Below, one piece after another: positions 1 to 6,176 of a stretch of DNA of 6,858 bases. The DNA comes from Firmicutes bacterium CAG:238 (GTDB taxonomy: Bacteria > Bacillota > Clostridia > Peptostreptococcales > Anaerovoracaceae). The stretch covers positions 17,890 through 24,747 of the forward strand of contig FR882000.1 of NCBI GenBank assembly GCA_000435615.1, given 5' to 3'. The position numbers were made by a program, and so were the translations under genes. Within the stretch, counting starts at the first letter, position 1. Every line of letters starts with the position of its first letter. The notes under the pieces were generated by a model. That model was not told where the DNA came from, did no database searches, and saw nothing but the letters and a program-made list of their open reading frames with translations.

Positions 1-2
1 AG

Positions 3-31
3 GCACCCTGCAGGGTCAGCCTGCAGGGTGC
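3..31 (-). terminator. 12-bp perfect hairpin after phzF, probable terminator
   Basis: Bases 3-14 (GCACCCTGCAGG) and 20-31 (CCTGCAGGGTGC) are exact reverse complements separated by a 5-base loop (GTCAG). This is a strong GC-rich stem 43 bases past the stop codon of the minus-strand phzF-family gene. Read on the minus strand it is placed as an intrinsic terminator would be, but the T-tract that should follow lies outside the window (only the two bases CT are visible). On the plus strand no T-run follows, so it is unlikely to stop rightward transcription. The element is also a tandem duplication of a 13-base unit (4-16 and 17-29, 12 of 13 identical), each unit being centred on CCTGCAGG. It could instead be a member of a dispersed repeat family. 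Confidence 0.5.
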
Positions 32-42
32 ACATCAACATT

Positions 43-81
43 CTAAGCAATTTTAAATTCTGACTAGGCAATTTTAGATTC
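43..81. repeat. 21-bp tandem duplication spanning the phzF stop codon
   Basis: Bases 43-60 and 64-81 match at 16 of 18 positions with a period of 21. Both copies contain the core GCAATTTTA. The right copy holds the stop codon of the minus-strand phzF-family gene (TAA at 74-76). Because 21 is a multiple of three, the left copy supplies a second TAA in the same frame (53-55). The six codons between them would read NCLVRI, echoing the protein's real ending EIRI. This looks like a local duplication of the gene's tail. Confidence 0.6.
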
Positions 82-1003
82 GGATTTCACCTTCTGCGAG
101 CATTGCTGCGCTTCCGCCAACCTTAATGAAGCAAGGAAGGGAAGCCGGATCATGTTCCTCGCAGCCGTCGGCAGAACAGTCAACTTCGAGATGGCTGAGA
201 ATCACAGAAGGACGCTGCATCTTTTCGCCTTGGATAATCTTACAGTCATCACCGTTCTTTACGAAGCCGTTAAGGTATCCATAGTATGTAAGCGCACCGT
301 TGGATGTTCCGGTAGCTGCCTCTTCGTCGATATCATAAAGCGGTGCAAAGTTCCTTGCGTGGCAAAGCGCATCGTCGTCTGCGGATGCTTTTGCAAGCGT
401 AAAGGCATGAACGCCGGTCACCTTGTATCTTTCGGACAGTGCAGATAAAGCAGGCATATCCGGGGCAAGTTCTTCGAGGTCATCAAGACCTGCAACCGGC
501 ATCATGATGTCGGGAAGACCCGTGGAAATCAGCTGAGGAAGCATGGAAAGCCCCTTTGCCAGCTGCTCATCATAGTTGATGCCCATCACACGATAGAGCT
601 CATCAAGAGCAGGCTTTTCGTTGATTTCGGAGATTTTTACGGGCGATGCCATGTCCATGAGAACGAAACCGTCCTTGATATCAATATTCAGATCACCTGC
701 CAAAGTGTGGTTGATATAGGAAGCGTTATCGGAAATGTAGCCGCCGTGAAGCAGTGCCTTGAAGGAACCGATTGTTGCGTGCCCGCAAAGATCCACCTCT
801 GCGGCCGGTGTGAAATAGCGAATCTTGAATTCTTTGTCGTTTACTTTCTTAATGAAAGCGGTTTCGGAATAGCGAAGTTCCGCTGCAGTCTTTACCATCC
901 TTTCGTCCGAAGGAAAATCCGTGCCATCCGGCAAAATTACAACTCCTGCGGGGTTTCCGCCGAAAACGGTGTCCGTAAATGCGTCTACAATATAAAATTT
1001 CAT
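74..1003 (-). CDS. PhzF family isomerase-like protein
   Basis: This 309-residue cytoplasmic protein belongs to the PhzF phenazine-biosynthesis-like family (two-lobed, diaminopimelate-epimerase fold). What is visible: the N-terminal signature VDAFTDTVFGGNPAGVVIL at residues 6-24; the SETAF motif at 46-50, whose Glu47 corresponds to the catalytic glutamate of the family; FTPAAEVDLCGHATIG at about 64-79; and the C-lobe motif EEAATGTSNGAL around residues 226-237. The length is normal for the family. The start is firm, because a perfect AGGAGGT (1009-1015, minus strand) sits 5 bases before the ATG. True PhzF isomerises a dihydro-hydroxyanthranilate in phenazine synthesis, but nothing else of that pathway is here, so the substrate is unknown. 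It is transcribed alone, away from the FeoB-like gene, from a near-consensus promoter. Confidence 0.93.
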   Translation of the reverse strand: MKFYIVDAFTDTVFGGNPAGVVILPDGTDFPSDERMVKTAAELRYSETAFIKKVNDKEFKIRYFTPAAEVDLCGHATIGSFKALLHGGYISDNASYINHTLAGDLNIDIKDGFVLMDMASPVKISEINEKPALDELYRVMGINYDEQLAKGLSMLPQLISTGLPDIMMPVAGLDDLEELAPDMPALSALSERYKVTGVHAFTLAKASADDDALCHARNFAPLYDIDEEAATGTSNGALTYYGYLNGFVKNGDDCKIIQGEKMQRPSVILSHLEVDCSADGCEEHDPASLPCFIKVGGSAAMLAEGEIRI

Positions 1004-1072
1004 TTTTTACCTCCTCTTGCGGCTGCGGCAGCCATGGGATTCTTTCATATGGGAAAGCCGCGTGTAACTTAC

Positions 1073-1081
1073 TGATAAAAT
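1073..1081 (+). promoter_or_regulatory. possible extended -10 for the FeoB-like gene
   Basis: TGATAAAAT at 1073-1081 fits an extended -10 (TGN followed by TAAAAT, five of six to consensus). No recognisable -35 stands 16-18 bases upstream, so the call rests on the extended -10 alone. Transcription would begin near 1088 and leave about 70 bases of leader. It lies directly against the divergent -10 of phzF, so the two promoters would compete. A weaker alternative is TTGCAT (1095-1100) with TAGCAT (1120-1125), but its 19-base spacing is poor. Confidence 0.3.
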
Positions 1082-1082
1082 G

Positions 1083-1111
1083 ATTATCCCTTTTTTGCAT
1101 GAGGCTGTCAA
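1083..1111 (-). promoter_or_regulatory. SigA-type promoter of the phzF-family gene
   Basis: On the minus strand a perfect -35 TTGACA (1111-1106) is followed by a 17-base spacer and the -10 GATAAT (1088-1083), which matches the consensus at five of six positions. Transcription should begin near 1076, giving a leader of roughly 70 bases before the ATG at 1003. This is the best-looking promoter in the window and suggests steady housekeeping expression unless a repressor binds over it. Confidence 0.8.
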
Positions 1112-1157
1112 CCCCATCATAGCATTTAAAAGAAGAAAAAGAGAGAAGATGGGGTAG

Positions 1158-2348
1158 ATGAAAAACGTAAAATACAGGGCAGCCGAAGCAATTAAATTTA
1201 TGCTGATTTTGTCGGTGATTTTCCTAACAACCTTCGGGCCTCCGGGGGAAACCCTTAAGGGATTGCTGGGTGAGACAATGGAGTGGTGTATCGGCTGCCT
1301 TTCTGCATTTTTGGAGGAAAAGGGAGTAAATGAAACCGTGAGGGCACTGATAACAGAGGGGATCTGCCCGGGTGTTGCGAGCGTGCTTTCGTTTCTTCCT
1401 GTGATAGGAATTTTGTTTGCGTGCCTTTTCACCCTGGAGGAATGCGGATACATGGAGCGGATTTCGAGTGTGTTTGACCCGGCATTTCGGATGTTCGGTC
1501 TTCCCGGAGAGGCAATGATTCCGCTGCTTACCGGGTTCGGGTGTTCAGTTCCCGCCATAATGGCGGCCGCGCAGATTCAAAATCGCAGAGAACGAACTTT
1601 GACGGTGTTTTTGATTCCGTATATGTCGTGCAGTGCCAAAATACCGATGTATGTGATGATTTGTTCGGCCGTATTTCCGGGTGCACCTGCGCTTGCCATG
1701 CTTGCGGTGTATCTGTTCGGCGCCTTGACTGCAGGGGCGATTGCACTTGCTGCCTTGCGAATTCGAGGCAATTCCGGTAAAAGGAAAGGCGGGGACATCG
1801 CACGAAGGGAGTTCCGCCTGCGATACCCGAATCCCCAAAGAATCCTCCTGCGGACTTTTGAAAATATGCTGGGTTTTGTCAAGAAGGCATTTACCGTGAT
1901 ACTGATTGCTTCGACGGTGATTTGGACACTGGAAAATTTTAATGCGGACTTTGAACTTACAACTAACCCCGAAACAGGAATTCTTGCCGGAATCGGCAAA
2001 GCAGCAGCACCTGTTTTTGAGCCGATTGGGCTCGGCGACTGGCGCATTGCAACCGCCCTTCTTTCCGGGCTTTCCGCAAAAGAGGCATCGCTCAGCACAT
2101 TGTCGGTTCTTTTGCATGCTTCCGCCGGGGAGAACCGTGCCTGCTTGTCGCAGATTTTTACACCTGCTTCGGCTGTGAGTTTTCTGATTTTTTACTTGAT
2201 GTATGTACCATGCATCGCCTCACTTACGGCGGTGCGGAAGGTGACGGGCAGGTGGCGGTGTGCGGCAGGCATGGCGGCCTTCCAGTGCGTTTTGGCGTGG
2301 ATTGCCGCATTCGTGGTATACCATGTCGGAACATATATATTGAATTAA
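1158..2348 (+). CDS. FeoB-like membrane permease without GTPase domain
   Basis: This 396-residue polytopic membrane protein resembles the C-terminal transport part of the ferrous-iron carrier FeoB (Gate / nucleoside-recognition domains). Seen: a hydrophobic N-terminal segment at about 11-26; a first gate block with PVIGILFACLFTLEECGYMER (81-101, shown in full only here as the Gate signature); GFGCSVPAIM (126-135); SCSAKIPMY (157-165); a basic loop at 202-233; a second gate block from about 234; GDWRIATALLSGLSAKEA (293-310); and YVPCIASLTA (349-358). Cysteines 129, 158 and 352 match the membrane cysteines conserved in FeoB. There is no G1 P-loop or other GTPase motif. The codon just before the ATG is an in-frame TAG (1155-1157), so no N-terminal extension is possible without a frameshift. 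The purine-rich stretch GAGAGAAG at 1141-1148 probably serves as the ribosome binding site. No feoA is present. It may move Fe2+ or another ion or metabolite, and the substrate is inferred only from homology. Confidence 0.82.
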   Translation: MKNVKYRAAEAIKFMLILSVIFLTTFGPPGETLKGLLGETMEWCIGCLSAFLEEKGVNETVRALITEGICPGVASVLSFLPVIGILFACLFTLEECGYMERISSVFDPAFRMFGLPGEAMIPLLTGFGCSVPAIMAAAQIQNRRERTLTVFLIPYMSCSAKIPMYVMICSAVFPGAPALAMLAVYLFGALTAGAIALAALRIRGNSGKRKGGDIARREFRLRYPNPQRILLRTFENMLGFVKKAFTVILIASTVIWTLENFNADFELTTNPETGILAGIGKAAAPVFEPIGLGDWRIATALLSGLSAKEASLSTLSVLLHASAGENRACLSQIFTPASAVSFLIFYLMYVPCIASLTAVRKVTGRWRCAAGMAAFQCVLAWIAAFVVYHVGTYILN

Positions 2349-2368
2349 CAGCATTTCCGTGGTATATT
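2340..2368 (+). promoter_or_regulatory. SigA-type promoter of the first DMT transporter
   Basis: TTGAAT at 2340-2345 (four of six to the -35 consensus) is followed by a 17-base spacer and TATATT at 2363-2368 (five of six). TGG immediately before it makes an extended -10. The expected start is near 2375, leaving about 25 bases of leader that contain the ribosome binding site GGAGGA (2386-2391). The -35 overlaps the last codons of the FeoB-like gene. A 7-base inverted repeat (ATTGAAT at 2339-2345, ATTCAAT at 2366-2372) spans the two elements and could be an operator, but it is short enough to be chance. Confidence 0.55.
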
Positions 2369-2399
2369 CAATTCATTACGAGAGCGGAGGACTTGCTTA

Positions 2400-3275
2400 A
2401 TGAAAGAAAGAATACCACAGAAAACACTGCAAGTTTCGTCGAAAAAAGCCGATGCAATCTTGCTGAGCGTAGCCGTTATCTGGGGATGGGGATTTATTGC
2501 GGGAAAAATCGCACTTGAAACGGCGTCACCTCAGTGGATTTTATTTTTTCGATTCAGCATTGCGGCAATTTGCATTTTAGCCTTGTTTTTCAAACAAATC
2601 AAAAACGCAGACAAAGCATGCGTGCGATGGGGAATCCTGATTGGGCTTCTTCAATTCGCCGCACTTTTTGTTCAGCTCTTTGCCTTGCAATATACAACCA
2701 CAGCAAAGCAATCATTTCTTGCGGCCACTTATGTGTTGTTTACACCGTTTGCGGCGAGAATCCTCTACCGCAAAAAGATTTTGCCGAAAAATTATATTGC
2801 CTCGCTCCTTGCTCTTGCGGGAATTGCTTTTTTGAGTCTTCGGGGCAGCGCGGAAATACAAATCGGAGACTTCATAACATTGGGCTTCGCATTGCTGTTT
2901 TCGGCTCAGATTGTCATAGTGGGAAATCTTCCCGAAAAATGCGAAACCATACCGATTACCTTTTATCAAACGCTTGCATCGGCGGTCTTTGCCGGAATTG
3001 TTGCGTTTTGCACGGGAATTCCGAACGAGCTTTTCAGCATACATTCGTGGACAGGGATTGTTTATCTGGGTGTTATTAACACAGCAGTGGCTTTGGGATT
3101 GCAAAATTTTGCTCAGAAATACACTTCCGAATCGCACGCGGCACTTCTTCTGAGCCTTGAGTCCGTGTTCGGTCTGCTTTTTTCGATTCTGTACTACGGC
3201 GACATCCTTACGCTCAGGATGGCAATCGGCTGTGCTTTGATTTTTGCGGCACTTTTGGTCAGCAATCGCAGATAA
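2400..3275 (+). CDS. EamA/DMT-superfamily transporter (first copy)
   Basis: This is a 291-residue inner-membrane carrier of the drug/metabolite transporter superfamily, built from two EamA repeats of five helices each. Hydrophobic segments lie near residues 17-37, 45-64, 76-96, 103-122, 131-147, 157-176, 185-205, 216-236, 244-265 and 271-287. The first helix carries the family-like AVIWGWGFIAGK (25-36). The end of the second repeat, SESHAALLLSLESVFG (243-258), is the usual helix-9 signature. Length and topology are complete. The start is supported by GGAGGA 8 bases before the ATG. It follows the FeoB-like gene by 51 bases but appears to have its own promoter. The substrate cannot be read from the sequence; family members export or import amino acids, nucleosides and similar small molecules. 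Confidence 0.9.
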   Translation: MKERIPQKTLQVSSKKADAILLSVAVIWGWGFIAGKIALETASPQWILFFRFSIAAICILALFFKQIKNADKACVRWGILIGLLQFAALFVQLFALQYTTTAKQSFLAATYVLFTPFAARILYRKKILPKNYIASLLALAGIAFLSLRGSAEIQIGDFITLGFALLFSAQIVIVGNLPEKCETIPITFYQTLASAVFAGIVAFCTGIPNELFSIHSWTGIVYLGVINTAVALGLQNFAQKYTSESHAALLLSLESVFGLLFSILYYGDILTLRMAIGCALIFAALLVSNRR

Positions 3276-3280
3276 ACTTC

Positions 3281-3309
3281 TTCTTTTTTCGCACGAATTG
3301 TGGTAAAAT
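3281..3309 (+). promoter_or_regulatory. extended -10 promoter ahead of mtnA
   Basis: TGGTAAAAT at 3301-3309 is a good extended -10 (TGN plus TAAAAT). The hexamer 17 bases upstream, TTCTTT at 3281-3286, is a poor -35, so recognition would depend on the extended element. The predicted start is near 3316, giving a leader of about 50 bases. That leader is too short for a SAM riboswitch or T-box, and none of their conserved parts is visible. The promoter would drive mtnA, the second transporter, scpA and scpB. Confidence 0.5.
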
Positions 3310-3367
3310 AAGATGTTAAGGAATTTTTGGGGCACAGGCTTTGTACAGAGGAAAGGACGAACAAGAT

Positions 3368-4474
3368 ATGAAAGTTTTCGATATCGTTCCGGTGAAATTC
3401 GAGGATGACAAAATGCTGATTCTCGATCAGACGAAACTGCCGGGAGAAGAAGTATACATAGAAATGAAGACAAAGGAAGATGTGTGGGATGCAATCTTCA
3501 AGCTCAAAGTCAGAGGGGCTCCGGCAATCGGGGTTGCCGCTGCATACGGGCTTTATATTTCAACGCGTGATTTCAAAGGGACAAAAGTCAAGGAATTCCG
3601 CGAATACGTGAGAGAAACGAGTGCGTATCTTAACAGTGCAAGGCCTACCGCGGTGAACCTTTCGTGGGCGCTGAAACGCTGTGAAGATATGCTTGACCGA
3701 TATATCAAAGCGTTCGATGATGCCGCATGTGGTTTTCTCTGCTCATGCAATCATTGTGCGGGCGACCAGGTGGATGACGCAAAAAAGCTCCTGCTTGATG
3801 AAGCCGAAAAAATCCGCAAAGAAGACGAAGCTGCCTGCCGCAAAATGGGCGAATACGGGCTCAGTCTGCTCAAACCGGGCATGGGAATTCTGACCCATTG
3901 CAATGCGGGAACAATTGCAACGGCAAAATACGGCACCTGCCTCTCCCCGATTTACCTTGGACAGGAGAAGGGCTACGGATTCAAAGTCTTTGCAGACGAA
4001 ACCCGGCCGCTTCTTCAGGGCGCACGGCTCACATCCTGGGAGCTTTCCAAGGCGGGTGTGGATGTTACCCTCATCTGCGACAATATGGCATCCATTGTTA
4101 TGAAAAACGGCTGGATTGATGCGGTCGTCGTAGGATGTGACCGCATGGCCGCAAACGGTGACGGCGCGAACAAGATCGGAACGAGCGGTGTTGCGATTCT
4201 TGCCAAAGAATACGGAATTCCGTTCTATATGTATGTTCCGACATCCACCATCGACATGAATACCAAAACCGGAGACGACATCCATATCGAACTCAGAAAC
4301 GGCGAGGAAATATACAAGATGTGGTACGAGAAAGACATGGCTCCGGAAGGCATTAAAACATACAATCCGTCCTTTGATGTGACGGATCACAAATATATCA
4401 CGGCGGTAATAACCGAAAAAGGAATCGTAAGACCGCCTTACGATGAAAATTTAAAGAAATTGTTTGAGGAATAG
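3368..4474 (+). CDS. mtnA: S-methyl-5-thioribose-1-phosphate isomerase
   Basis: This 368-residue cytoplasmic enzyme of the eIF2B-related isomerase family converts 5-methylthioribose-1-phosphate to the ribulose-1-phosphate form in methionine salvage. Seen: RGAPAIGVAAAYG (49-61), RPTAVNLSWAL (92-102), GILTHCNAGTIAT (173-185) with catalytic Cys178, ETRPLLQGARLTSWEL (211-226), and VVGCDRMAANGDGANKIGT (254-272) with catalytic Asp258. These two residues correspond to Cys160 and Asp240 of the Bacillus subtilis enzyme, both shifted by 18. Much of that extra length appears to lie in an unusual cysteine-rich insert at 119-135 (C-x3-C-x-C-x2-C). I chose the ATG at 3368 because AAAGGA (3352-3357) precedes it; an in-frame TTG at 3341 lies upstream of that site. 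No other salvage gene is in the window. 5-Deoxyribose-1-phosphate is an alternative substrate. The next gene starts 4 bases after the stop. Confidence 0.94.
   Translation: MKVFDIVPVKFEDDKMLILDQTKLPGEEVYIEMKTKEDVWDAIFKLKVRGAPAIGVAAAYGLYISTRDFKGTKVKEFREYVRETSAYLNSARPTAVNLSWALKRCEDMLDRYIKAFDDAACGFLCSCNHCAGDQVDDAKKLLLDEAEKIRKEDEAACRKMGEYGLSLLKPGMGILTHCNAGTIATAKYGTCLSPIYLGQEKGYGFKVFADETRPLLQGARLTSWELSKAGVDVTLICDNMASIVMKNGWIDAVVVGCDRMAANGDGANKIGTSGVAILAKEYGIPFYMYVPTSTIDMNTKTGDDIHIELRNGEEIYKMWYEKDMAPEGIKTYNPSFDVTDHKYITAVITEKGIVRPPYDENLKKLFEE
3728..3757 (+). other. codons of a four-cysteine insert in MtnA
   Basis: These codons specify residues 121-130 of MtnA, CGFLCSCNHC, giving a C-x3-C-x-C-x2-C pattern plus a histidine. 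They lie between the helix that follows the RPTAVNL motif and the helix leading to the catalytic cysteine, where homologues I recall have a shorter polar linker. The spacing could bind zinc or an iron-sulfur cluster or form disulfides, but this is inference. The reading frame is intact on both sides, so it is not a frameshift artefact. Confidence 0.6.
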
Positions 4475-4478
4475 GAAA

Positions 4479-5396
4479 ATGGGCGAAGGAAATCAAATAG
4501 GCGAAAAGAAGAGTTTTATCGACAAATATGCAAAAATACTGGTCATCGTTGCGGTACTCTGCGGTGCGACATCGGGCAACTTTGGCGTGCTTATCACGGC
4601 ATCTCCGACGGTCATCGGATTCTGGAGACTTACCATAGCGCTGCCGTTCTTTGCAATTCCGATATTCTCGAATGCGGACAAAAGAAAGCAGCTCGTGCAG
4701 GTATCCAAGAAAGAACTGCTTCTCAGCTTTATTTCAGGAGCATTTCTCTTTCTGCACTATTTTACATGGTATTCTTCGGTGAAACTTACCAATGTTGCCA
4801 GTGCAGCGGTGCTTGCATCCTTTCATCCGCTGGTTGTAATTTTTATTACCGTTTTTATTTACAAAAAAAGAATTTCATGGAAATCCATCCTGGCGATTCT
4901 CGTGGCACTCGGCGGAGGCATTTTGATTATATGTTCCGACCTTTCGACGCTTTCAGGCGGAAAGCTGTCAGGTAACCTCTTGGCGCTTGCGGCCGGAATC
5001 TGCATGGGCGTGTACTTCGCAATCGGCGGCAAGGTCAGACAGTCGGTGGAAGGAAGCATTTATGTTATGCTGGTGTTTGCATCGTGCTGGATTTGCTTTG
5101 CATTTTCGAATATCTTTTCGGGAACTCCGATTACAGGCTATCCGACGATGGACTATGTTTACATCCTTTGTCTGGCTTTCATCTGCCAGATTGGCTCACA
5201 TGCGGTATTCAACCTTTGCATGGGTCATGTAAGCTCTCTGTATGTGTCTGCATGGGAAACGGGAGATCCGGTATTTTCAACACTTTTTGCATTTCTCATG
5301 CTGCGTCAGGTACCGTCGGGAGCAGAAGTTATCGGATGCGTTATCGTAGTCGCTGCATTGCTTGTATACAACAAATTTGAACAGGAGTCAGAGTAA
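4479..5396 (+). CDS. EamA/DMT-superfamily transporter (second copy)
   Basis: This is a 305-residue inner-membrane carrier with two EamA repeats and about ten helices (near residues 18-38, 45-63, 79-99, 106-128, 134-152, 164-183, 194-212, 225-244, 250-272 and 282-297). Recognisable family features are FWRLTIALPFF (48-58) in helix 2, TNVASAAVLASFHPLVV (104-120) in helix 4, and the paired SLYVSAWETGDPVFSTLFAF (253-272) in helix 9. The ATG at 4479 is preferred, with GAGGA at 4466-4470 serving as the ribosome binding site inside the last codons of mtnA; a TTG at 4464 overlaps that site and is unlikely. The start lies 4 bases past the mtnA stop, so the two are probably co-translated. The protein is clearly diverged from the first transporter and not a recent duplicate. 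The substrate is unknown; the pairing with mtnA hints at a thiosugar, deoxysugar, methionine-related or nucleoside-related compound. Confidence 0.9.
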   Translation: MGEGNQIGEKKSFIDKYAKILVIVAVLCGATSGNFGVLITASPTVIGFWRLTIALPFFAIPIFSNADKRKQLVQVSKKELLLSFISGAFLFLHYFTWYSSVKLTNVASAAVLASFHPLVVIFITVFIYKKRISWKSILAILVALGGGILIICSDLSTLSGGKLSGNLLALAAGICMGVYFAIGGKVRQSVEGSIYVMLVFASCWICFAFSNIFSGTPITGYPTMDYVYILCLAFICQIGSHAVFNLCMGHVSSLYVSAWETGDPVFSTLFAFLMLRQVPSGAEVIGCVIVVAALLVYNKFEQESE

Positions 5397-5399
5397 AAT

Positions 5400-6176
5400 A
5401 TGTACAAAGTCAAGCTGAAGTCCTTTGAAGGACCTTTCGACCTGCTGGTTTATCTGATTGAAAATGCCGAAATGAGCATTTACGACATCAAAATCAGCGA
5501 AATCACAAATCAATATCTGGCTTACCTGAAGGAAATGGAAGAACGGGATGTGGCACTGGCTTCCGAGTTTATGGTGCTGGCCTCTTCCTTGATCGAAATT
5601 AAGTCCAAGATGATTCTGCCGCGTGCGACGGAGGACGGACAAGAAATCGTCGGTGAGGATCCCAGAACCGAGCTGGTCGCAAGGCTGCTGGAATACAAGC
5701 GGTTCAAGGAACTTTCGCAGATGCTTGAGGAGCGTGAAGAGCGCAGCATGAACATTTTTGAAAAGCCACAGGAAGATATTTCGCAGTACCTTGACAATCC
5801 GGATGAATATCTGAGCCTTGACCTCAAGGAATTTGCTTCCGCATTCAGCCTTTTTATACAGAAAAAGCAGAGAGTTGAAGCGGTGAGAAAACATTATACG
5901 AGAATCGAACGCGAGCGTGCCAGCATGGAAAAGAGAATTTCATATATCCTGCAGTCGGTTCGCGCAAAAATCGGACAAGTTTTCAGCTTTAAAGATTTTA
6001 TTCAAGATAAAAAGGACAGATATGATATCGTGGTTACATTCATGTCGCTGCTTGAGATGGCAAAGGCAAGGGCCGTAAAGGTTGAGCAGCATGCAACTTA
6101 CGGCAATATAGAGGTAAGCGCGGGAGAAAGAGTGCAGGAGGAATGGAAAGAAAATGACAGGAAACAAAGCAATTAA
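5400..6176 (+). CDS. scpA: segregation and condensation protein A (kleisin)
   Basis: ScpA is the kleisin subunit of the bacterial SMC condensin. It bridges the two SMC heads and binds a ScpB dimer during chromosome compaction and segregation. The 258-residue length is normal. The N-terminal domain that contacts the SMC neck shows FEGPFDLLVYLIE (9-21), ASEFMVLASSLIEIKSKM (54-71) ending in ILP, and DPRTELVARLLEYKRFKEL (87-105). A less conserved linker (about 110-170) is the ScpB-binding region. The C-terminal winged helix shows VVTFMSLLEMAKARAVKV (211-228). The ATG lies 3 bases after the preceding transporter's stop, with AGGAG at 5383-5387 inside that gene's last codons, so expression is probably coupled to it. 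Its end overlaps scpB. No smc gene is present here. Confidence 0.96.
   Translation: MYKVKLKSFEGPFDLLVYLIENAEMSIYDIKISEITNQYLAYLKEMEERDVALASEFMVLASSLIEIKSKMILPRATEDGQEIVGEDPRTELVARLLEYKRFKELSQMLEEREERSMNIFEKPQEDISQYLDNPDEYLSLDLKEFASAFSLFIQKKQRVEAVRKHYTRIERERASMEKRISYILQSVRAKIGQVFSFKDFIQDKKDRYDIVVTFMSLLEMAKARAVKVEQHATYGNIEVSAGERVQEEWKENDRKQSN

Noticed and set aside
1019..1061. Hairpin GCGGCT / AGCCGC in the phzF leader
   Set aside because: It has six base pairs with a loop of about 30 bases and a competing small stem; there is no match to a known leader element and it is easily chance.
1007..1558. A 183-codon minus-strand open frame covering the start of the FeoB-like gene and the divergent region
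   Set aside because: It is antisense to transmembrane coding sequence and runs through the phzF promoter; there is no domain and no start signal.
2349..2399. A terminator between the FeoB-like gene and the first transporter
   Set aside because: No GC-rich stem followed by a T-run is present; the region is explained by a promoter and a ribosome binding site, so some read-through is possible.
3341..3367. A longer mtnA starting at TTG 3341
   Set aside because: The ATG at 3368 has AAAGGA 10 bases upstream, and MKVFDI matches where homologues begin; the TTG would place the ribosome binding site inside the coding region.
3276..3367. A SAM riboswitch or T-box before mtnA
   Set aside because: Only about 90 bases separate the genes and about 50 lie after the likely promoter; there is no multi-helix fold, no terminator and no conserved core.
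3743..4390. A 215-codon minus-strand open frame inside mtnA
   Set aside because: It is the shadow of a clearly coding plus-strand gene with conserved catalytic motifs; the translated sequence is not recognisable.
4464..4478. A longer second transporter starting at TTG 4464
   Set aside because: GAGGA at 4466-4470 is the evident ribosome binding site for the ATG at 4479, and the extra five residues add nothing recognisable.
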